The notes below the pieces were generated by a model. That model was not told the DNA's origin. It worked only from the letters and a program-made list of their open reading frames with translations, and ran no database searches. From Pseudoalteromonas rhizosphaerae (lineage in GTDB: Bacteria; Pseudomonadota; Gammaproteobacteria; Enterobacterales; Alteromonadaceae), in NCBI RefSeq assembly GCF_902498845.1, contig NZ_CABVLM010000001.1, positions 372,001 to 436,000 of the forward strand: DNA of 64,000 nt, written 5' to 3'. A program made the translations under genes and the position numbers. Positions 52,307 through 64,000 of this stretch are shown here, one piece after another. The first letter of the stretch is position 1, and every line of letters starts with the position of its first letter.

Positions 52307-53597
52307 TGTTCATCGCCTCTAAACGCACCTTAACGGCATTTGCGTGGGCATCAAGTCCTTCTGCATCAGCCAATGGTAAAATTGCTTTTGATAAGTTTTT
52401 TAAACCATTTTGAGTAATGGTTTGTACGGTATAAGTGCGAAAAAAATCAAGTAAGTTTAAGCTTGAATAAGTGGCACTGTAGCCATAAGTTGGTAATACG
52501 TGATTAGTACCAGAGGCATAATCACCAGCAGATTCTGGCGTGTAGTCACCCACAAATACAGATCCTGCATTTTTAACTTTGTTTAAATACGGGTTGGCAT
52601 CAGCCAGTTGCAGTATTAAGTGTTCAGGGCCGTATTGTGCTGATACAGCAAATGCTTGCTCGATTGAATCAACCAAAATAAGCGATGAATTAGCCAATGC
52701 TTTTGCGGCAATATCTTGACGCGATAGTTTGGCTAATTGGCGTTCAATGGCTTGCTCGGTGCGGGCAATCATACGTTCACTGTTACACAGTAAAATTACT
52801 TGCGAATCAGCGCCGTGCTCAGCTTGAGATAATAAATCAGCGGCAATAAATTCAGGGTTTGCGCGCTCATCGGCAATCACTAACACCTCAGATGGGCCCG
52901 CAGGCATATCGATCGCCATGCCTGGTATGGTCTGAGCTACTAGTTGTTTAGCCATAGTCACAAAGCTGTTACCCGGGCCAAAAATTTTATTCACCTTGGG
53001 CACTGAGTCTGTACCATAAGCCATTGCGGCGATTGCACCTGCGCCGCCACTTTCTACGATTGTTTTGATACCGCATAGTTTAGCCGCATATAAAATTGCT
53101 GGGTTTATCGGTAAATCACCTTGCACCGGTGTTGCTAACACTACGGTTGTCGCACCACTTAGCTGCGCCAGTACACCTTGCATGATCACTGATGAAGGCA
53201 ATGGCGCACTGCCACCTGGCACATATATTCCAACGGCTTCAATGGCTTGGTATTTTAGTTCACATAACACACCGGGCTGAGTCGACAATTTAATATCTTT
53301 GGGTAGCTGTGCTTGGTGAAAACGTTTTACATTAGCGTAGGCTGTGTCTATCGCGTATTTAAGCTCAGCGCTTAACTGCTGCTCAGCGGCATTGATCTCA
53401 CTTTGCGGCACTAATAAGCGCGGATTTTCGCGGTTATCATATTGCTTAGCCATGTCGAGTAAGGCTGTGTCGCCTTGCTCTTTTACGTTTGCCATAATTG
53501 CTTGGCAAATAGCTTCTACTTCCACACTTGCACTAACAGCAGGGCGCATTAGCGCCGCTGCTTGTGCATCTTTGGAAACCTCATTCCAGCGCAACAT
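52296..53597 (-). CDS. hisD: histidinol dehydrogenase
   Basis: 433-residue NAD- and zinc-dependent enzyme oxidising histidinol to histidine in two steps. Signatures: AVGIYVPGGSAPLPSSVIMQ, IFGPGNSFVTMAKQLV, IDMPAGPSEVLVIAD, DLLSQAEHGADSQVILLC and the zinc/catalytic region near SAQYGPEHLILQ and PESAGDYASGTNHVLPT. Four bases separate it from hisG. Confidence 0.96.
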   Translation of the reverse strand: MLRWNEVSKDAQAAALMRPAVSASVEVEAICQAIMANVKEQGDTALLDMAKQYDNRENPRLLVPQSEINAAEQQLSAELKYAIDTAYANVKRFHQAQLPKDIKLSTQPGVLCELKYQAIEAVGIYVPGGSAPLPSSVIMQGVLAQLSGATTVVLATPVQGDLPINPAILYAAKLCGIKTIVESGGAGAIAAMAYGTDSVPKVNKIFGPGNSFVTMAKQLVAQTIPGMAIDMPAGPSEVLVIADERANPEFIAADLLSQAEHGADSQVILLCNSERMIARTEQAIERQLAKLSRQDIAAKALANSSLILVDSIEQAFAVSAQYGPEHLILQLADANPYLNKVKNAGSVFVGDYTPESAGDYASGTNHVLPTYGYSATYSSLNLLDFFRTYTVQTITQNGLKNLSKAILPLADAEGLDAHANAVKVRLEAMNNEQ

Positions 53598-53601
53598 TGA
53601 C

Positions 53602-54501
53602 TTACTCCATCATTTTTTCAATTGGCATAACGAGGATAGAGTTGGCGCCTAGCGCTTTTAATTGCTCCATTGTTTCCCAAAATAATGTTTCACTGCTCAC
53701 CATGTGCAGGGCTACGTATTCATCAGAGCCAGCAAGCGCTAATACCGTTGGTTGGCCAGAGCCTGGTAAAATATCGCAAATTTCATCCAGTTTATCTTTT
53801 GGCGCGTGCAGCATGATGTATTTGCTTTCTTTGGCTTGTCTCACGCCGCGTAAGCGTGGCATAAGTTTGTTGATAAGTGCTAGTTTGTCAGCATCTTGTA
53901 AGTCTTTATTTTGGATAAGGCAGGCGTTTGATTCTAAAATAGTATCGCCTTGCATAAGGCCGTTGGCTTCAAGTGTGGCACCGGTAGATACTAAATCACA
54001 AATTGCATCAGCAAGTCCTGCACGTGGTGCGACTTCTACAGAGCCAGTCAGCATTACTGTGCTGGCATTTATGCCTTCACGCTTTAAGTATTGAGTTAAG
54101 ATTTCAGGGTAGGTAGTAGCAATGCGTTTGCCTTCAAACCAGCTTTTATCTTGCTTGCCAAGTTCTGACGGCCATGCAAGTGCAAGGCGACAGTAGCCAA
54201 AATCAAGTTTAGACAGTTTAGTTACTTCACTTGGTACGCCTTGGCGCTGGCGCTCAGCTTGTACTTCAACGAGTACGTTTTCGCCTACTATGCCTAAATC
54301 ACACACGCCGTCCATTACCAGACCTGGGATATCGTCATCGCGCACACGTAGTACGTCAATCGGCATATTGGTCGAGTGGGCAATCAAACGTTGCTCACGC
54401 AAGTTAAGTTTAACACCTAGCTGTTTTAGTAAGTCTTGGCAATCTTTAGAAAGGCGGCCACCTTTTTGGATGGCGATACGTAGACGGTTGCTATTACTCA
54501 T
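53602..54501 (-). CDS. hisG: ATP phosphoribosyltransferase (long form)
   Basis: 299-residue first enzyme of histidine synthesis, condensing ATP and PRPP, feedback-inhibited by histidine. It begins [20 protein letters not shown]; further blocks are [20 protein letters not shown] and the PRPP loop [19 protein letters not shown]. The length and C-terminal ACT-like domain identify the long, hexameric form that does not need HisZ. A histidine-leader attenuator precedes it. Confidence 0.96.
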   Translation of the reverse strand: MSNSNRLRIAIQKGGRLSKDCQDLLKQLGVKLNLREQRLIAHSTNMPIDVLRVRDDDIPGLVMDGVCDLGIVGENVLVEVQAERQRQGVPSEVTKLSKLDFGYCRLALAWPSELGKQDKSWFEGKRIATTYPEILTQYLKREGINASTVMLTGSVEVAPRAGLADAICDLVSTGATLEANGLMQGDTILESNACLIQNKDLQDADKLALINKLMPRLRGVRQAKESKYIMLHAPKDKLDEICDILPGSGQPTVLALAGSDEYVALHMVSSETLFWETMEQLKALGANSILVMPIEKMME

Positions 54502-54529
54502 TATTCATTTTTCCTTTAATTTAAAAACT

Positions 54530-54553
54530 AAAAACCCCGAGGGAACCTCAGGG
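54530..54553 (-). terminator. his attenuator terminator
   Basis: On the minus strand CCCTGAGG, TTC, CCTCGGGG followed by five T, located between the leader peptide and hisG. Confidence 0.85.
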
Positions 54554-54584
54554 CGAAAAATGAATCATTGTATGTTGACTCGCC

Positions 54585-54610
54585 AGAGGTTCCTTTTAGG
54601 AATAACCTCT
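54585..54610 (-). promoter_or_regulatory. his attenuator upstream hairpin
   Basis: AGAGGTTATTCCT and AGGAACCTCT (minus strand) pair around a short AAA loop. The strand GGAACCTC also resembles the terminator arm region, so it is a candidate for the alternative structures of attenuation. It lies just after the leader peptide stop at 54630. Confidence 0.6.
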
Positions 54611-54629
54611 CAGCGAAAGACCTGACAGG

Positions 54630-54680
54630 TTATTCCGGTGAATGGTGGTGATGATGTACTGTTGTCAGGTTTAAGCGCAT
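54630..54680 (-). CDS. hisL: his operon leader peptide
   Basis: 16-residue peptide MRLNLTTVHHHHHSPE, with five consecutive histidine codons (CAT CAT CAC CAC CAT), ending in TAA at 54630-54632. AGGA lies nine bases before the ATG. E. coli HisL has seven consecutive His and the same location before hisG. Scarcity of charged histidyl-tRNA would stall ribosomes on the His codons and prevent terminator formation. Confidence 0.93.
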   Translation of the reverse strand: MRLNLTTVHHHHHSPE

Positions 54681-54862
54681 TATAATATATCCTAAATAAC
54701 TTTCGTTTTATCATTGCTTCATGTAAACAAAAGTGTTTAATCTGTTTAAGTAAATTTCACATATAGAAAAACACATTTGTGGGGAAGCTGGCAAGTTTTT
54801 TTTGCATAAATTAAAGAATAAGCTATAACGGCCGATGATAAGAGTAACCAAAGGAGGAACGT

Positions 54863-55096
54863 ATGGATATTATGATCCCTTATTTAGGGCAGATCACTCG
54901 TTTGCAACTTGAGTCGAAAGGCGCTTTTCATATTGCGGGGCTAAAAGATTCGAACGCGCAGCGAATTGAACGTGAAAAGCGGCAAAAACGTCAGTTAGAG
55001 CGCAAAGAACTACTGCCTAAAGAAAAGCTTGAAACAGCTAAGAAAGAGCGCAAAACAGACGAGGAAGACGAAACCCATTTAGACACATGGGCGTAA
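54863..55096 (+). CDS. small highly charged cytoplasmic protein, unknown
   Basis: 77 residues, preceded by a near-perfect ribosome binding site (AAAGGAGG, then ACGTATGG), so expression is likely. The first 30 residues are mixed (MDIMIPYLGQITRLQLESKG); the rest is a Lys/Arg/Glu-rich helix (about residues 33-68) that could form a coiled coil or bind nucleic acid. No family recognised. Monocistronic, between the his leader and a convergent antiporter gene. Confidence 0.7.
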   Translation: MDIMIPYLGQITRLQLESKGAFHIAGLKDSNAQRIEREKRQKRQLERKELLPKEKLETAKKERKTDEEDETHLDTWA

Positions 55097-55183
55097 TATT
55101 TCTAGGATCTTATGCATAGAAAATGCATAACTAGTTCTAGCACCGTAAGCATTAGCTTGCGGCGCCAGAAGTAAGTTTAAATG

Positions 55184-56464
55184 TTAGTTTTGTTGTTTGG
55201 CACTAATGCTACTGTGAATTAACGGCGAAATAGTGAGCCCTTGCACAATAATCGAAAATATCACCACAACGTAGGTAACAATAACAAGCAGGTTGTGTAA
55301 ATCAGAGCCGCCCACAAATACTTGATCACGAGGAATTGCCGCAGCCATTGCTAAAGCAAGGCCACCGCGTAGGCCGCCCCAGGTTAAAATTTTAACTGAG
55401 TGTTTGTCGTATTTTCTAAATTTCTTAAATACCACAAATGGTGCGCCAACACTGATAAAGCGAGCAAGTAATACAACAGGCACCATTAGTAGTCCTAAAC
55501 CAATTTCAGCTAGGCTGATGGGCATAGTGACAATTAGCATCCCGATAATCAAAAATAACAATGCATTCAAAAAGCTGTCGGTGGCGTGCCAAAAGTCTTT
55601 TACGTAGCGAGTGTCTTCAGGCCCGGTGCGCTCTGTCGCTTTAGTACGGGTTATATTACCTAACAATATACCGCTAGTTACCATCGCCAGTGCGCCAGAT
55701 ATTTCCCATATATTGGCAGCGGCGAATCCTGCTGTCGGTATAGTTAAGGTTAGTAACAAGCGAATATTTACATCACGACTGTTGATGATCAGATAATGAC
55801 CCACTAACGCAATCACTAAACCAAATGCAATCCCTCCCAGTGCGTCGACAAAGAATAGCTCTGCAATGCCTGCTGCACTGGCTTCAGTGTCGAGAAAAGC
55901 CACGGCAAAAATAGTGGTAAAAATAACTAAACCAATACCATCATTAAATAATGATTCACCTTCAACTTGCACAGAAATGCCTTCAGGGGCACGCATTTGT
56001 TTAATAATTGCAAGCACTGCAATTGGATCGGTTGGACTTATTAATGCACCAAACAATAAACAATAGATAAAAGGCACCGCAAAGCCTAACGCGGCAAATA
56101 AGTAAAAGCTTAAAAAGCCAATGATAAAGGTTGAAGCTAAGGTTGAAAATAACACCAGTACGGTAATTTCGAAACGTTGTTTTTTGAGTGCCGCAAGGTT
56201 AATTTCCAATGCGCCTGCAAACAGTAAAAAACCGAGCATGCCTTTGAGTAATAATTGATTAAAATCGATACTTGAGACTATCTGTGTAATCTCCAGTGCG
56301 GTTGAATCGCCCAATAATTTTACCGCGAGTATTAATAACAGTGAAATCACTACTGAGCCAGTTGTTATGGCAATAGTGGTTTGCATTTTGAGGATATACT
56401 GGTTAGCAAATGCGATAAAAATCGCTAATGCAGATAAAAAACAAATGAGGTACCAAGCATTCAT
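55184..56464 (-). CDS. CPA1-family Na+(K+)/H+ antiporter (NhaP type)
   Basis: 426-residue inner-membrane protein with about twelve helices. The CPA1 core motifs are GALISPTDPIAVLAIIKQMR and EGESLFNDGIGLVIFTTIFA, with the ND pair that binds the transported cation and proton. LTWGGLRGGLALAMAAAIPR is the third conserved block. It exchanges Na+ or K+ for H+ and helps pH and salt homeostasis, apt for a marine organism. It lacks a long C-terminal regulatory domain. Ion preference cannot be read from sequence. Confidence 0.92.
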   Translation of the reverse strand: MNAWYLICFLSALAIFIAFANQYILKMQTTIAITTGSVVISLLLILAVKLLGDSTALEITQIVSSIDFNQLLLKGMLGFLLFAGALEINLAALKKQRFEITVLVLFSTLASTFIIGFLSFYLFAALGFAVPFIYCLLFGALISPTDPIAVLAIIKQMRAPEGISVQVEGESLFNDGIGLVIFTTIFAVAFLDTEASAAGIAELFFVDALGGIAFGLVIALVGHYLIINSRDVNIRLLLTLTIPTAGFAAANIWEISGALAMVTSGILLGNITRTKATERTGPEDTRYVKDFWHATDSFLNALLFLIIGMLIVTMPISLAEIGLGLLMVPVVLLARFISVGAPFVVFKKFRKYDKHSVKILTWGGLRGGLALAMAAAIPRDQVFVGGSDLHNLLVIVTYVVVIFSIIVQGLTISPLIHSSISAKQQN

Positions 56465-59238
<2,774 letters not shown>

Positions 59239-59248
59239 TCCCTCACCT

Positions 59249-59272
59249 AAGGGAGCATTCGCTCCCTTTTTT
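59249..59272 (+). terminator. terminator of the M4 protease gene
   Basis: AAGGGAGC, ATTC, GCTCCCTTTTTT: stable hairpin with T-run 10 bases after the stop. Confidence 0.9.
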
Positions 59273-59328
59273 ACCCTTATATTTTCAGAGTCTGAATTTG
59301 GGTAAACACAGAAAAAAAGGAAACTGTT

Positions 59329-61194
59329 ATGAATATCTTTGCACCAAGCGTCCTGCTTGGCACTGTGTCATTATTGGTAAGTCAGCTGGTAATAGCACAA
59401 GAGCCTGACAGTATTTGGGTAAGTATTGACCCTGTAGCAGCTAAACATTACAAATTAAACCAAACAGCTCATAAACACAGTACAGAGCTCCTCGCTCCAC
59501 AAGCATCCAGCTTATCTTCTGTTAATTTTATGCGTATTAAACAGGCTGAAGTGGCTAATTTAAGTGAATTTATGCACGACAATTACCATCGTTGCGGTGG
59601 CTTTGTAGCACATGAATCATTGCTTGAGGCGCAGCTTTATACTGAGCAATTAGCTAAAGTACAGAATCAGTCAATCAACAGTTTGGCTATTAACTACACA
59701 ATAGATAATGCGCAAACGGTACAGACACTGATCAATAACATTAGCCCTAATGATCTAACCAATACCGTTAATTCGTTGAGTGCTTTTAATAATCGCTATT
59801 ACTCAGTACAAAGTGGAGTTGATGCATCTCAATGGTTAAAAGATTATTGGCAACAGTTAGCGAGCAACCGCGCTGATATTAGTGTTGATTACTTTAGCCA
59901 TAGTTGGTCGCAATCATCTGTAATTGTGACTATTCAAGGCAGCGAAAAAGCGGATGAAATAGTAATTGTTGGCGGTCATTTAGATTCAATTAATCAATCA
60001 AATCCTAGTAATGGCAGAGCGCCCGGTGCGGATGATAATGCCTCCGGTATTGCGGTCTTGTCGGAAGTGCTTCGGGCAATCGTAGATAATAACTATCAAC
60101 CACAAAGAACAATCCAAATTATGGGTTTTGCAGCTGAAGAAGTAGGGCTGCGAGGTTCAAAAGCGATTGCAACGGCGTATAAATCACAGGGCAAAAATGT
60201 GGTAGGTATGGTGCAATTTGATATGACCGGTAATCATGGCAGTAGCGATGATATTGTGATGATGACAGATTATACTAACAGCGGGCAAAATCAGTTTTTG
60301 GGACAATTGATCGATACTTATTTACCCACCCTAAGTTATGGTTTTGATCAGTGTGGTTATGGCTGTTCAGATCATGCTTCGTGGTATCAGCAGGGCTTTG
60401 CCGCCTCAATGCCATTTGAGTCGCGCATGGCTGATATTAACCCGCTAATCCATACTGCAAACGACAGTAATTTTGATGCTGATCATGCGAGTAAATTTGC
60501 CAAGCTTGCGGTGAGCTACTTAGCTGAAATGGCTAAAAATGCCGGCTATGAAGTACCACCCACTGACAATGAACTGGAAAATGGTGTCACAGTGTCTGGA
60601 ATTAATGCGCTTGCTAAAGAACAAGTTTTTTATACCTTAGCAGTCCCTGCAGGAAGTAGTAATTTAAACTTTACTACAGCAGGTGGCAGTGGCGATGCTG
60701 ATCTATACGTTAAGTTTGGCGCAGCGCCTACTTTACAAGACTTTGACTGTAACAGTACTAATTCAAACAGTAATGAAGCATGCGCTATTAGTAATATACA
60801 ATCAGGTACATATCATGTCATGGTTGAAGCATGGAGCGCTATTACTGGTGTTTCCTTAACGGGTAGTTATGATGGTGACAATAATGTACCGACACCGGTT
60901 AATCGTACCGAGACGAATGTCAGTGTGGCAACAGGAGGTTGGACTCGCTTTAGTCAAAATATCAGTGCGGGTTACGCGTCGTTAAATATTTCTATTTTAG
61001 GTGGTAGCGGGGATGCTGATCTGTATGTGAATTTTGGTTCGCCGTCATCAACGTCAACATATCAATGTCGACCTTATAAAAATGGTAATAATGAAAGCTG
61101 TACTATTAGCAATCCCCAAGCTGGTGCTTGGTATATTGATTTACAAGGTTACACTGCGGCAAGTGGTATTACTTTAACGATCAACGCACAATAA
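59329..61194 (+). CDS. secreted M28-family aminopeptidase with two PPC domains
   Basis: 621-residue exported zinc aminopeptidase of the Vibrio/Aeromonas leucyl-aminopeptidase type. Signal peptide, ~140-residue propeptide, then the M28 core with metal ligands in VGGHLDSIN, ADDNASGIAVLSEV, FAAEEVGLRGSKA, VQFDMTGNHG and the C-terminal His in NPLIHTANDSN. A Cys pair in DQCGYGCSDHAS is typical of the Aeromonas enzyme. Two PPC domains (about 415-510 and 525-621) closely resemble those of the M4 protease just upstream. It would trim peptides made by that endoprotease. Confidence 0.94.
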   Translation: MNIFAPSVLLGTVSLLVSQLVIAQEPDSIWVSIDPVAAKHYKLNQTAHKHSTELLAPQASSLSSVNFMRIKQAEVANLSEFMHDNYHRCGGFVAHESLLEAQLYTEQLAKVQNQSINSLAINYTIDNAQTVQTLINNISPNDLTNTVNSLSAFNNRYYSVQSGVDASQWLKDYWQQLASNRADISVDYFSHSWSQSSVIVTIQGSEKADEIVIVGGHLDSINQSNPSNGRAPGADDNASGIAVLSEVLRAIVDNNYQPQRTIQIMGFAAEEVGLRGSKAIATAYKSQGKNVVGMVQFDMTGNHGSSDDIVMMTDYTNSGQNQFLGQLIDTYLPTLSYGFDQCGYGCSDHASWYQQGFAASMPFESRMADINPLIHTANDSNFDADHASKFAKLAVSYLAEMAKNAGYEVPPTDNELENGVTVSGINALAKEQVFYTLAVPAGSSNLNFTTAGGSGDADLYVKFGAAPTLQDFDCNSTNSNSNEACAISNIQSGTYHVMVEAWSAITGVSLTGSYDGDNNVPTPVNRTETNVSVATGGWTRFSQNISAGYASLNISILGGSGDADLYVNFGSPSSTSTYQCRPYKNGNNESCTISNPQAGAWYIDLQGYTAASGITLTINAQ

Positions 61195-61200
61195 TAACAA

Positions 61201-61227
61201 TAGCAAAGGAGCATTGCTCCTTTGCTA
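61201..61227 (+). terminator. terminator of the M28 aminopeptidase gene
   Basis: TAGCAAAGGAGC, ATT, GCTCCTTTGCTA: perfect 12-bp stem immediately after the stop, followed by TTTG; T-run is short. Confidence 0.75.
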
Positions 61228-61385
61228 TTTGCTTTGCGTATTCACTTGCCCTTGGGGCTATGCTTACGTAAAATCCCGCTATTATTTTTAGCAAAGCGAT
61301 CGTTATTATCAAACAGCTTTTTAGTGCAGCAGGCCCGTTAGCGCAATCTCTAGATGGTTATACGCCTCGCCAACCGCAGATCGAT

Positions 61386-63212
61386 ATGGCGGTTGCGGTG
61401 AGTGATGCATTGAAAAACCGCTCGCAATTAGTGGTTGAAGCGGGCACTGGTACAGGTAAAACCTACGCTTATTTAGCCCCCGCGCTAAAGTCTAAAGGTA
61501 AAACAATAATTTCAACCGGCACGAAAGCGCTGCAAGAACAATTATATCACCGTGATTTACCTCAATTAGTCAAAGCGCTTAGTGCGAGTAAAAAAACCGC
61601 GCTGCTAAAAGGGCGCAGTAACTATCTATGTACTTATCGGCTTAATCAGCATGTTGCCCATGTCCCGACCGATGATTCTGATGTGATGCATCAATTGGCC
61701 ATGGTGGCTAAATTTGCCAGTGAAACGCACACCGGTGATCTGGCTGATTGTATTGGTATCGAAGAAGATGCCAAAGTATTACCTTATGTAAGCTCCACTG
61801 CGGATAACTGCTTAGGTAAAGAGTGTCCTGATTTTCAAGATTGCTATATTCGCAAAGCCCGCTTAAAAGCGATGGATGCCGATATAGTAGTGGTTAACCA
61901 TCATTTGTTTTTTGCAGACATGGCGGTAAAAGATACCGGCTTTGCTGAACTCATTCCCACAGCTGATGCCTATATATTTGATGAAGCACACCAATTAAGT
62001 GAAATTGCCAGTGATTACTTTGGTGAGAGTATCAGCACTAAAAAGCTGGTGGACTTAATTAATGATTTACGAGCAATTTATCGCTCTGACATTCCGGATA
62101 TGTTGCAACTTGGTAAAACCTTAAATAAGCTTGAAACCAGTGTTGCAGACTTGCGCTTACAATTTGGCTTAGATGGTAGCCGAGGTGATTGGCGACAAAT
62201 GCTGGCAAGTAAAGAAATTTGCGCCGCGTTACATAGGGTGATCAGCGATTTAGACTTTTTGTATCAAGTACTCAAACATTGTTTAGACCGTAGCGATAAA
62301 ATAGAACACCCATTTGAGCGTACCTTAGCTTTTAAAGGGCAATTAGAGCGGGTGTTTGATATAAGCCAAACAGGTAACAGTTATTGGTATGAAACAACAC
62401 GCCGCTATTTAACCGTACATATAACTCCGCTTAACGTATCAGTTAAATTTGCGCAAATGATGGCAGACACGGGGGCTGGCTTTGTATTCACCTCAGCGAC
62501 TCTATCTGTCGATAATGCACTTGATCATTTTAACGCAAGCCTAGGCCTTAAGCCTGCCAAAAGTATGATGGTTGATAGTCCGTTTGATTATTATCAGCAA
62601 GCCTTATTATGTTTACCCCGTTATTTGCCTGAAACACATGCAGCGAATATGCCTCATGCGATTGTTAAGCTTACCCTCGATTTAATTAAAGCAGCAAAAG
62701 GGCGATGCTTTGTATTGTTTACCAGCTATCGGATGATGCATTTAGTCGCCGAAGGGCTAAGTACGCAGATTGATTATCCTATTTATATGCAAGGGCAAAT
62801 GTCTAAACGTATTATTTTAGAAAAATTTACCCGCCATGGTAATGCCGTATTATTAGGTACTGCGTCGTTTTGGGAAGGAGTTGATGTCAGAGGTAGCACA
62901 CTCAGTTGTGTTATTATTGATAAGTTACCCTTTGCAGCACCCGATGATCCACTGCTCCAAGCTAAAATGCAAGATGCGCAATTACAAGGACATGATCCTT
63001 TTGCTTATATTCAATTGCCACAAGCGGTGATTGCACTAAAACAAGGCGTTGGACGACTGATCCGCGATAGTAAGGATAAAGGGGTGTTGGTGATTTGCGA
63101 TAACCGTTTAGTGACACGCCAATACGGCCAAGTCTTTTTAAAAAGCTTGCCGCCGATGCGCCGCACACGTAGCCTTCAAGTGGCCAGTGAATTTTTAGAA
63201 CACATTAACTAG
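61386..63212 (+). CDS. yoaA: ATP-dependent DNA helicase YoaA (DinG/XPD family)
   Basis: At least 608 residues. 5'-3' superfamily 2 helicase with an iron-sulfur cluster: Walker A VVEAGTGTGKTYAYLAPALK, four cysteines in RSNYLCTYRL and TADNCLGKECPDFQDCYIRK, DEAH-type box YIFDEAHQLSE, and C-terminal motifs FTSATLSVDN, GTASFWEGVDVRG and GVGRLIRDSKDKG. It aids replication fork repair. The first ATG (61386) is too late: the same frame upstream encodes GPLAQSLDGYTPRQPQID, which includes the Q-motif expected of the family, back to about 61300. No ATG, GTG or TTG lies in that stretch, so initiation may use AUU/AUC near 61299-61308. Coordinates given are the conservative start. Confidence 0.9.
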   Translation: MAVAVSDALKNRSQLVVEAGTGTGKTYAYLAPALKSKGKTIISTGTKALQEQLYHRDLPQLVKALSASKKTALLKGRSNYLCTYRLNQHVAHVPTDDSDVMHQLAMVAKFASETHTGDLADCIGIEEDAKVLPYVSSTADNCLGKECPDFQDCYIRKARLKAMDADIVVVNHHLFFADMAVKDTGFAELIPTADAYIFDEAHQLSEIASDYFGESISTKKLVDLINDLRAIYRSDIPDMLQLGKTLNKLETSVADLRLQFGLDGSRGDWRQMLASKEICAALHRVISDLDFLYQVLKHCLDRSDKIEHPFERTLAFKGQLERVFDISQTGNSYWYETTRRYLTVHITPLNVSVKFAQMMADTGAGFVFTSATLSVDNALDHFNASLGLKPAKSMMVDSPFDYYQQALLCLPRYLPETHAANMPHAIVKLTLDLIKAAKGRCFVLFTSYRMMHLVAEGLSTQIDYPIYMQGQMSKRIILEKFTRHGNAVLLGTASFWEGVDVRGSTLSCVIIDKLPFAAPDDPLLQAKMQDAQLQGHDPFAYIQLPQAVIALKQGVGRLIRDSKDKGVLVICDNRLVTRQYGQVFLKSLPPMRRTRSLQVASEFLEHIN

Positions 63213-63225
63213 AGAAATAATTACC

Positions 63226-63936
63226 ATGAATAACGCAATCAGTACTAGTGATATTAATCTATTAGCATTTGACGCTTCTACCGAAGCATTGTCTTTAGTG
63301 CTCAATTATAATGGTCAGTTATTTCACCATTTTGAAGTATGCCCGCAACAGCATAGTCAAAAAATCTTACCGTTGGTTGATCAGTTGTTAGCTAAGGCAA
63401 ATTGCCGTTTAACTGATTTAGATGTTATTGGTTTTGGCCAAGGCCCAGGTAGTTTCACTGGCGTGCGTATAAGTGTCGCCATTGCGCAAGGCTTAGCTTA
63501 TGCATGTAAACTGCCACTAGTTGGTGTGTCAACGCTGCAAATGATGGCGCAGCAAGCTTATCAACAAACCGGTGAAAAAAGTGTATTTAGTGCTATTGAT
63601 GCGCGTATGGGAGAAATATATTTTGCCCATCATAGACTCAGTGATAATGGTGTGATGACCTTACAAGGTGACGAACAAGTATTAAAACCCGCATTATTAT
63701 CTCTTGCAGACGAACCAGGGATTGCAGTGGGCACTGGCTGGCAAACATACCCTGAGGCACTGGCAGATAACCCACAAATTGCTATCAATAACGACATCAT
63801 ATTACCTGATGCCGGTTTTATGTTGGCTACAATTAGCGATGATTTCAGTGCGCAACGTACGGTCAGTGCTGCGCAAGCTCAACCTAAATATGTACGTGAT
63901 ACAGTAACCTGGAAAAAATTACCTGGACGCGAATAA
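63226..63936 (+). CDS. tsaB: tRNA threonylcarbamoyladenosine biosynthesis protein TsaB
   Basis: 236-residue partner of TsaD and TsaE in adding threonylcarbamoyl to A37 of tRNAs that read ANN codons. The ASKHA-fold signatures are LLAFDASTEALSLVLN, QQHSQKILPLVDQLL, VIGFGQGPGSFTGVRISVAI and FSAIDARMGEIYFA. It follows yoaA by 13 bases; the yoaA-tsaB pairing is common in gammaproteobacteria. Length as E. coli TsaB (231). Confidence 0.95.
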   Translation: MNNAISTSDINLLAFDASTEALSLVLNYNGQLFHHFEVCPQQHSQKILPLVDQLLAKANCRLTDLDVIGFGQGPGSFTGVRISVAIAQGLAYACKLPLVGVSTLQMMAQQAYQQTGEKSVFSAIDARMGEIYFAHHRLSDNGVMTLQGDEQVLKPALLSLADEPGIAVGTGWQTYPEALADNPQIAINNDIILPDAGFMLATISDDFSAQRTVSAAQAQPKYVRDTVTWKKLPGRE

Positions 63937-63960
63937 ACTGATTAATAAAGCAACTTGCAA

Positions 63961-63992
63961 GGTTATTAAATTTGGCACATAATTTAATAACC
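63961..63992. repeat. 12-bp perfect inverted repeat after tsaB
   Basis: GGTTATTAAATT and AATTTAATAACC separated by eight bases (TGGCACAT), 24 bases after the tsaB stop. It is AT-rich with no T-run, so it is either a weak terminator or a binding or regulatory site for a gene beyond the window. Confidence 0.5.
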
Positions 63993-64000
63993 TAAGTAAC

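Noticed and set aside
53564..54094. 176-codon plus-strand open frame
   Set aside because: Antisense to hisG and the start of hisD; no independent support.

Overview
The window looks like the chromosome of an AT-rich marine gammaproteobacterium of the order Alteromonadales, most likely Pseudoalteromonas or a close relative. This is inferred from protein flavour and gene content, not from a database search. Pointers are a full hisGDCBHAFI operon in enterobacterial order, ilvIH, HU-beta, RluF, Xni and PpnN, together with several large secreted peptidases (M4, M6, M28, S46, M61). Two of these carry C-terminal PPC domains and one carries PKD repeats with a GlyGly-CTERM tail. No rRNA, tRNA, CRISPR array, prophage or intact insertion sequence was seen.

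Layout. 0-9 kb: end of a DUF418 membrane protein, rluF, an RND efflux pair divergent from a LysR regulator, an alkyltransferase-like gene, a TrhA/hemolysin-III gene and two small exported or membrane proteins. 9.1-19.4 kb: a LON-domain gene, then a tightly packed run of twelve genes headed by an ECF sigma factor and its zinc/cupin anti-sigma factor of the RpoE-ChrR type. The run includes a photolyase, DUF523/DUF1722, SnoaL-like, SDR, FAD oxidoreductase, DUF1365, Cfa-family methyltransferase, DUF2878, chalcone-isomerase-like and DUF3833 genes. This is best read as a singlet-oxygen or photo-oxidative stress operon combining DNA repair and lipid modification. Two matching candidate ECF promoters (TGATCT, 18 bases, TA) lie before the LON-domain gene and before the sigma gene. 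19.6-27 kb: hupB, ilvIH with a Val/Leu-rich leader peptide and attenuator, an M6 protease, isocitrate dehydrogenase and a 162-bp MITE-like element. 27-38 kb: a GGDEF-ppnN-xni-DUF3192-unknown gene run, then M61, GT25 and S46 genes.

38.4-47.4 kb is looser and more accessory: AraC regulator, TSUP transporter, cytochrome b, a DUF805 gene whose start sits in a perfect hairpin and overlaps a 58-residue small gene, an unknown exported protein, metY, an FMN reductase, DUF1289, a lipoprotein, an 18-residue-repeat DGSG protein and a frameshifted XRE antitoxin relic. 47.4-54.7 kb: the his operon with a five-histidine leader peptide and attenuator. 54.8-64 kb: a small charged protein, a CPA1 antiporter, the M4 and M28 peptidases with near-copy PPC domain pairs, a YoaA/DinG helicase whose N-terminus lacks a usual start codon, and tsaB.

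The observations most worth following are the ChrR-type operon with its promoter pair, the hairpin-gated small ORF/DUF805 overlap, the attenuator on ilvIH, the MITE-like element, and the unannotated small proteins.
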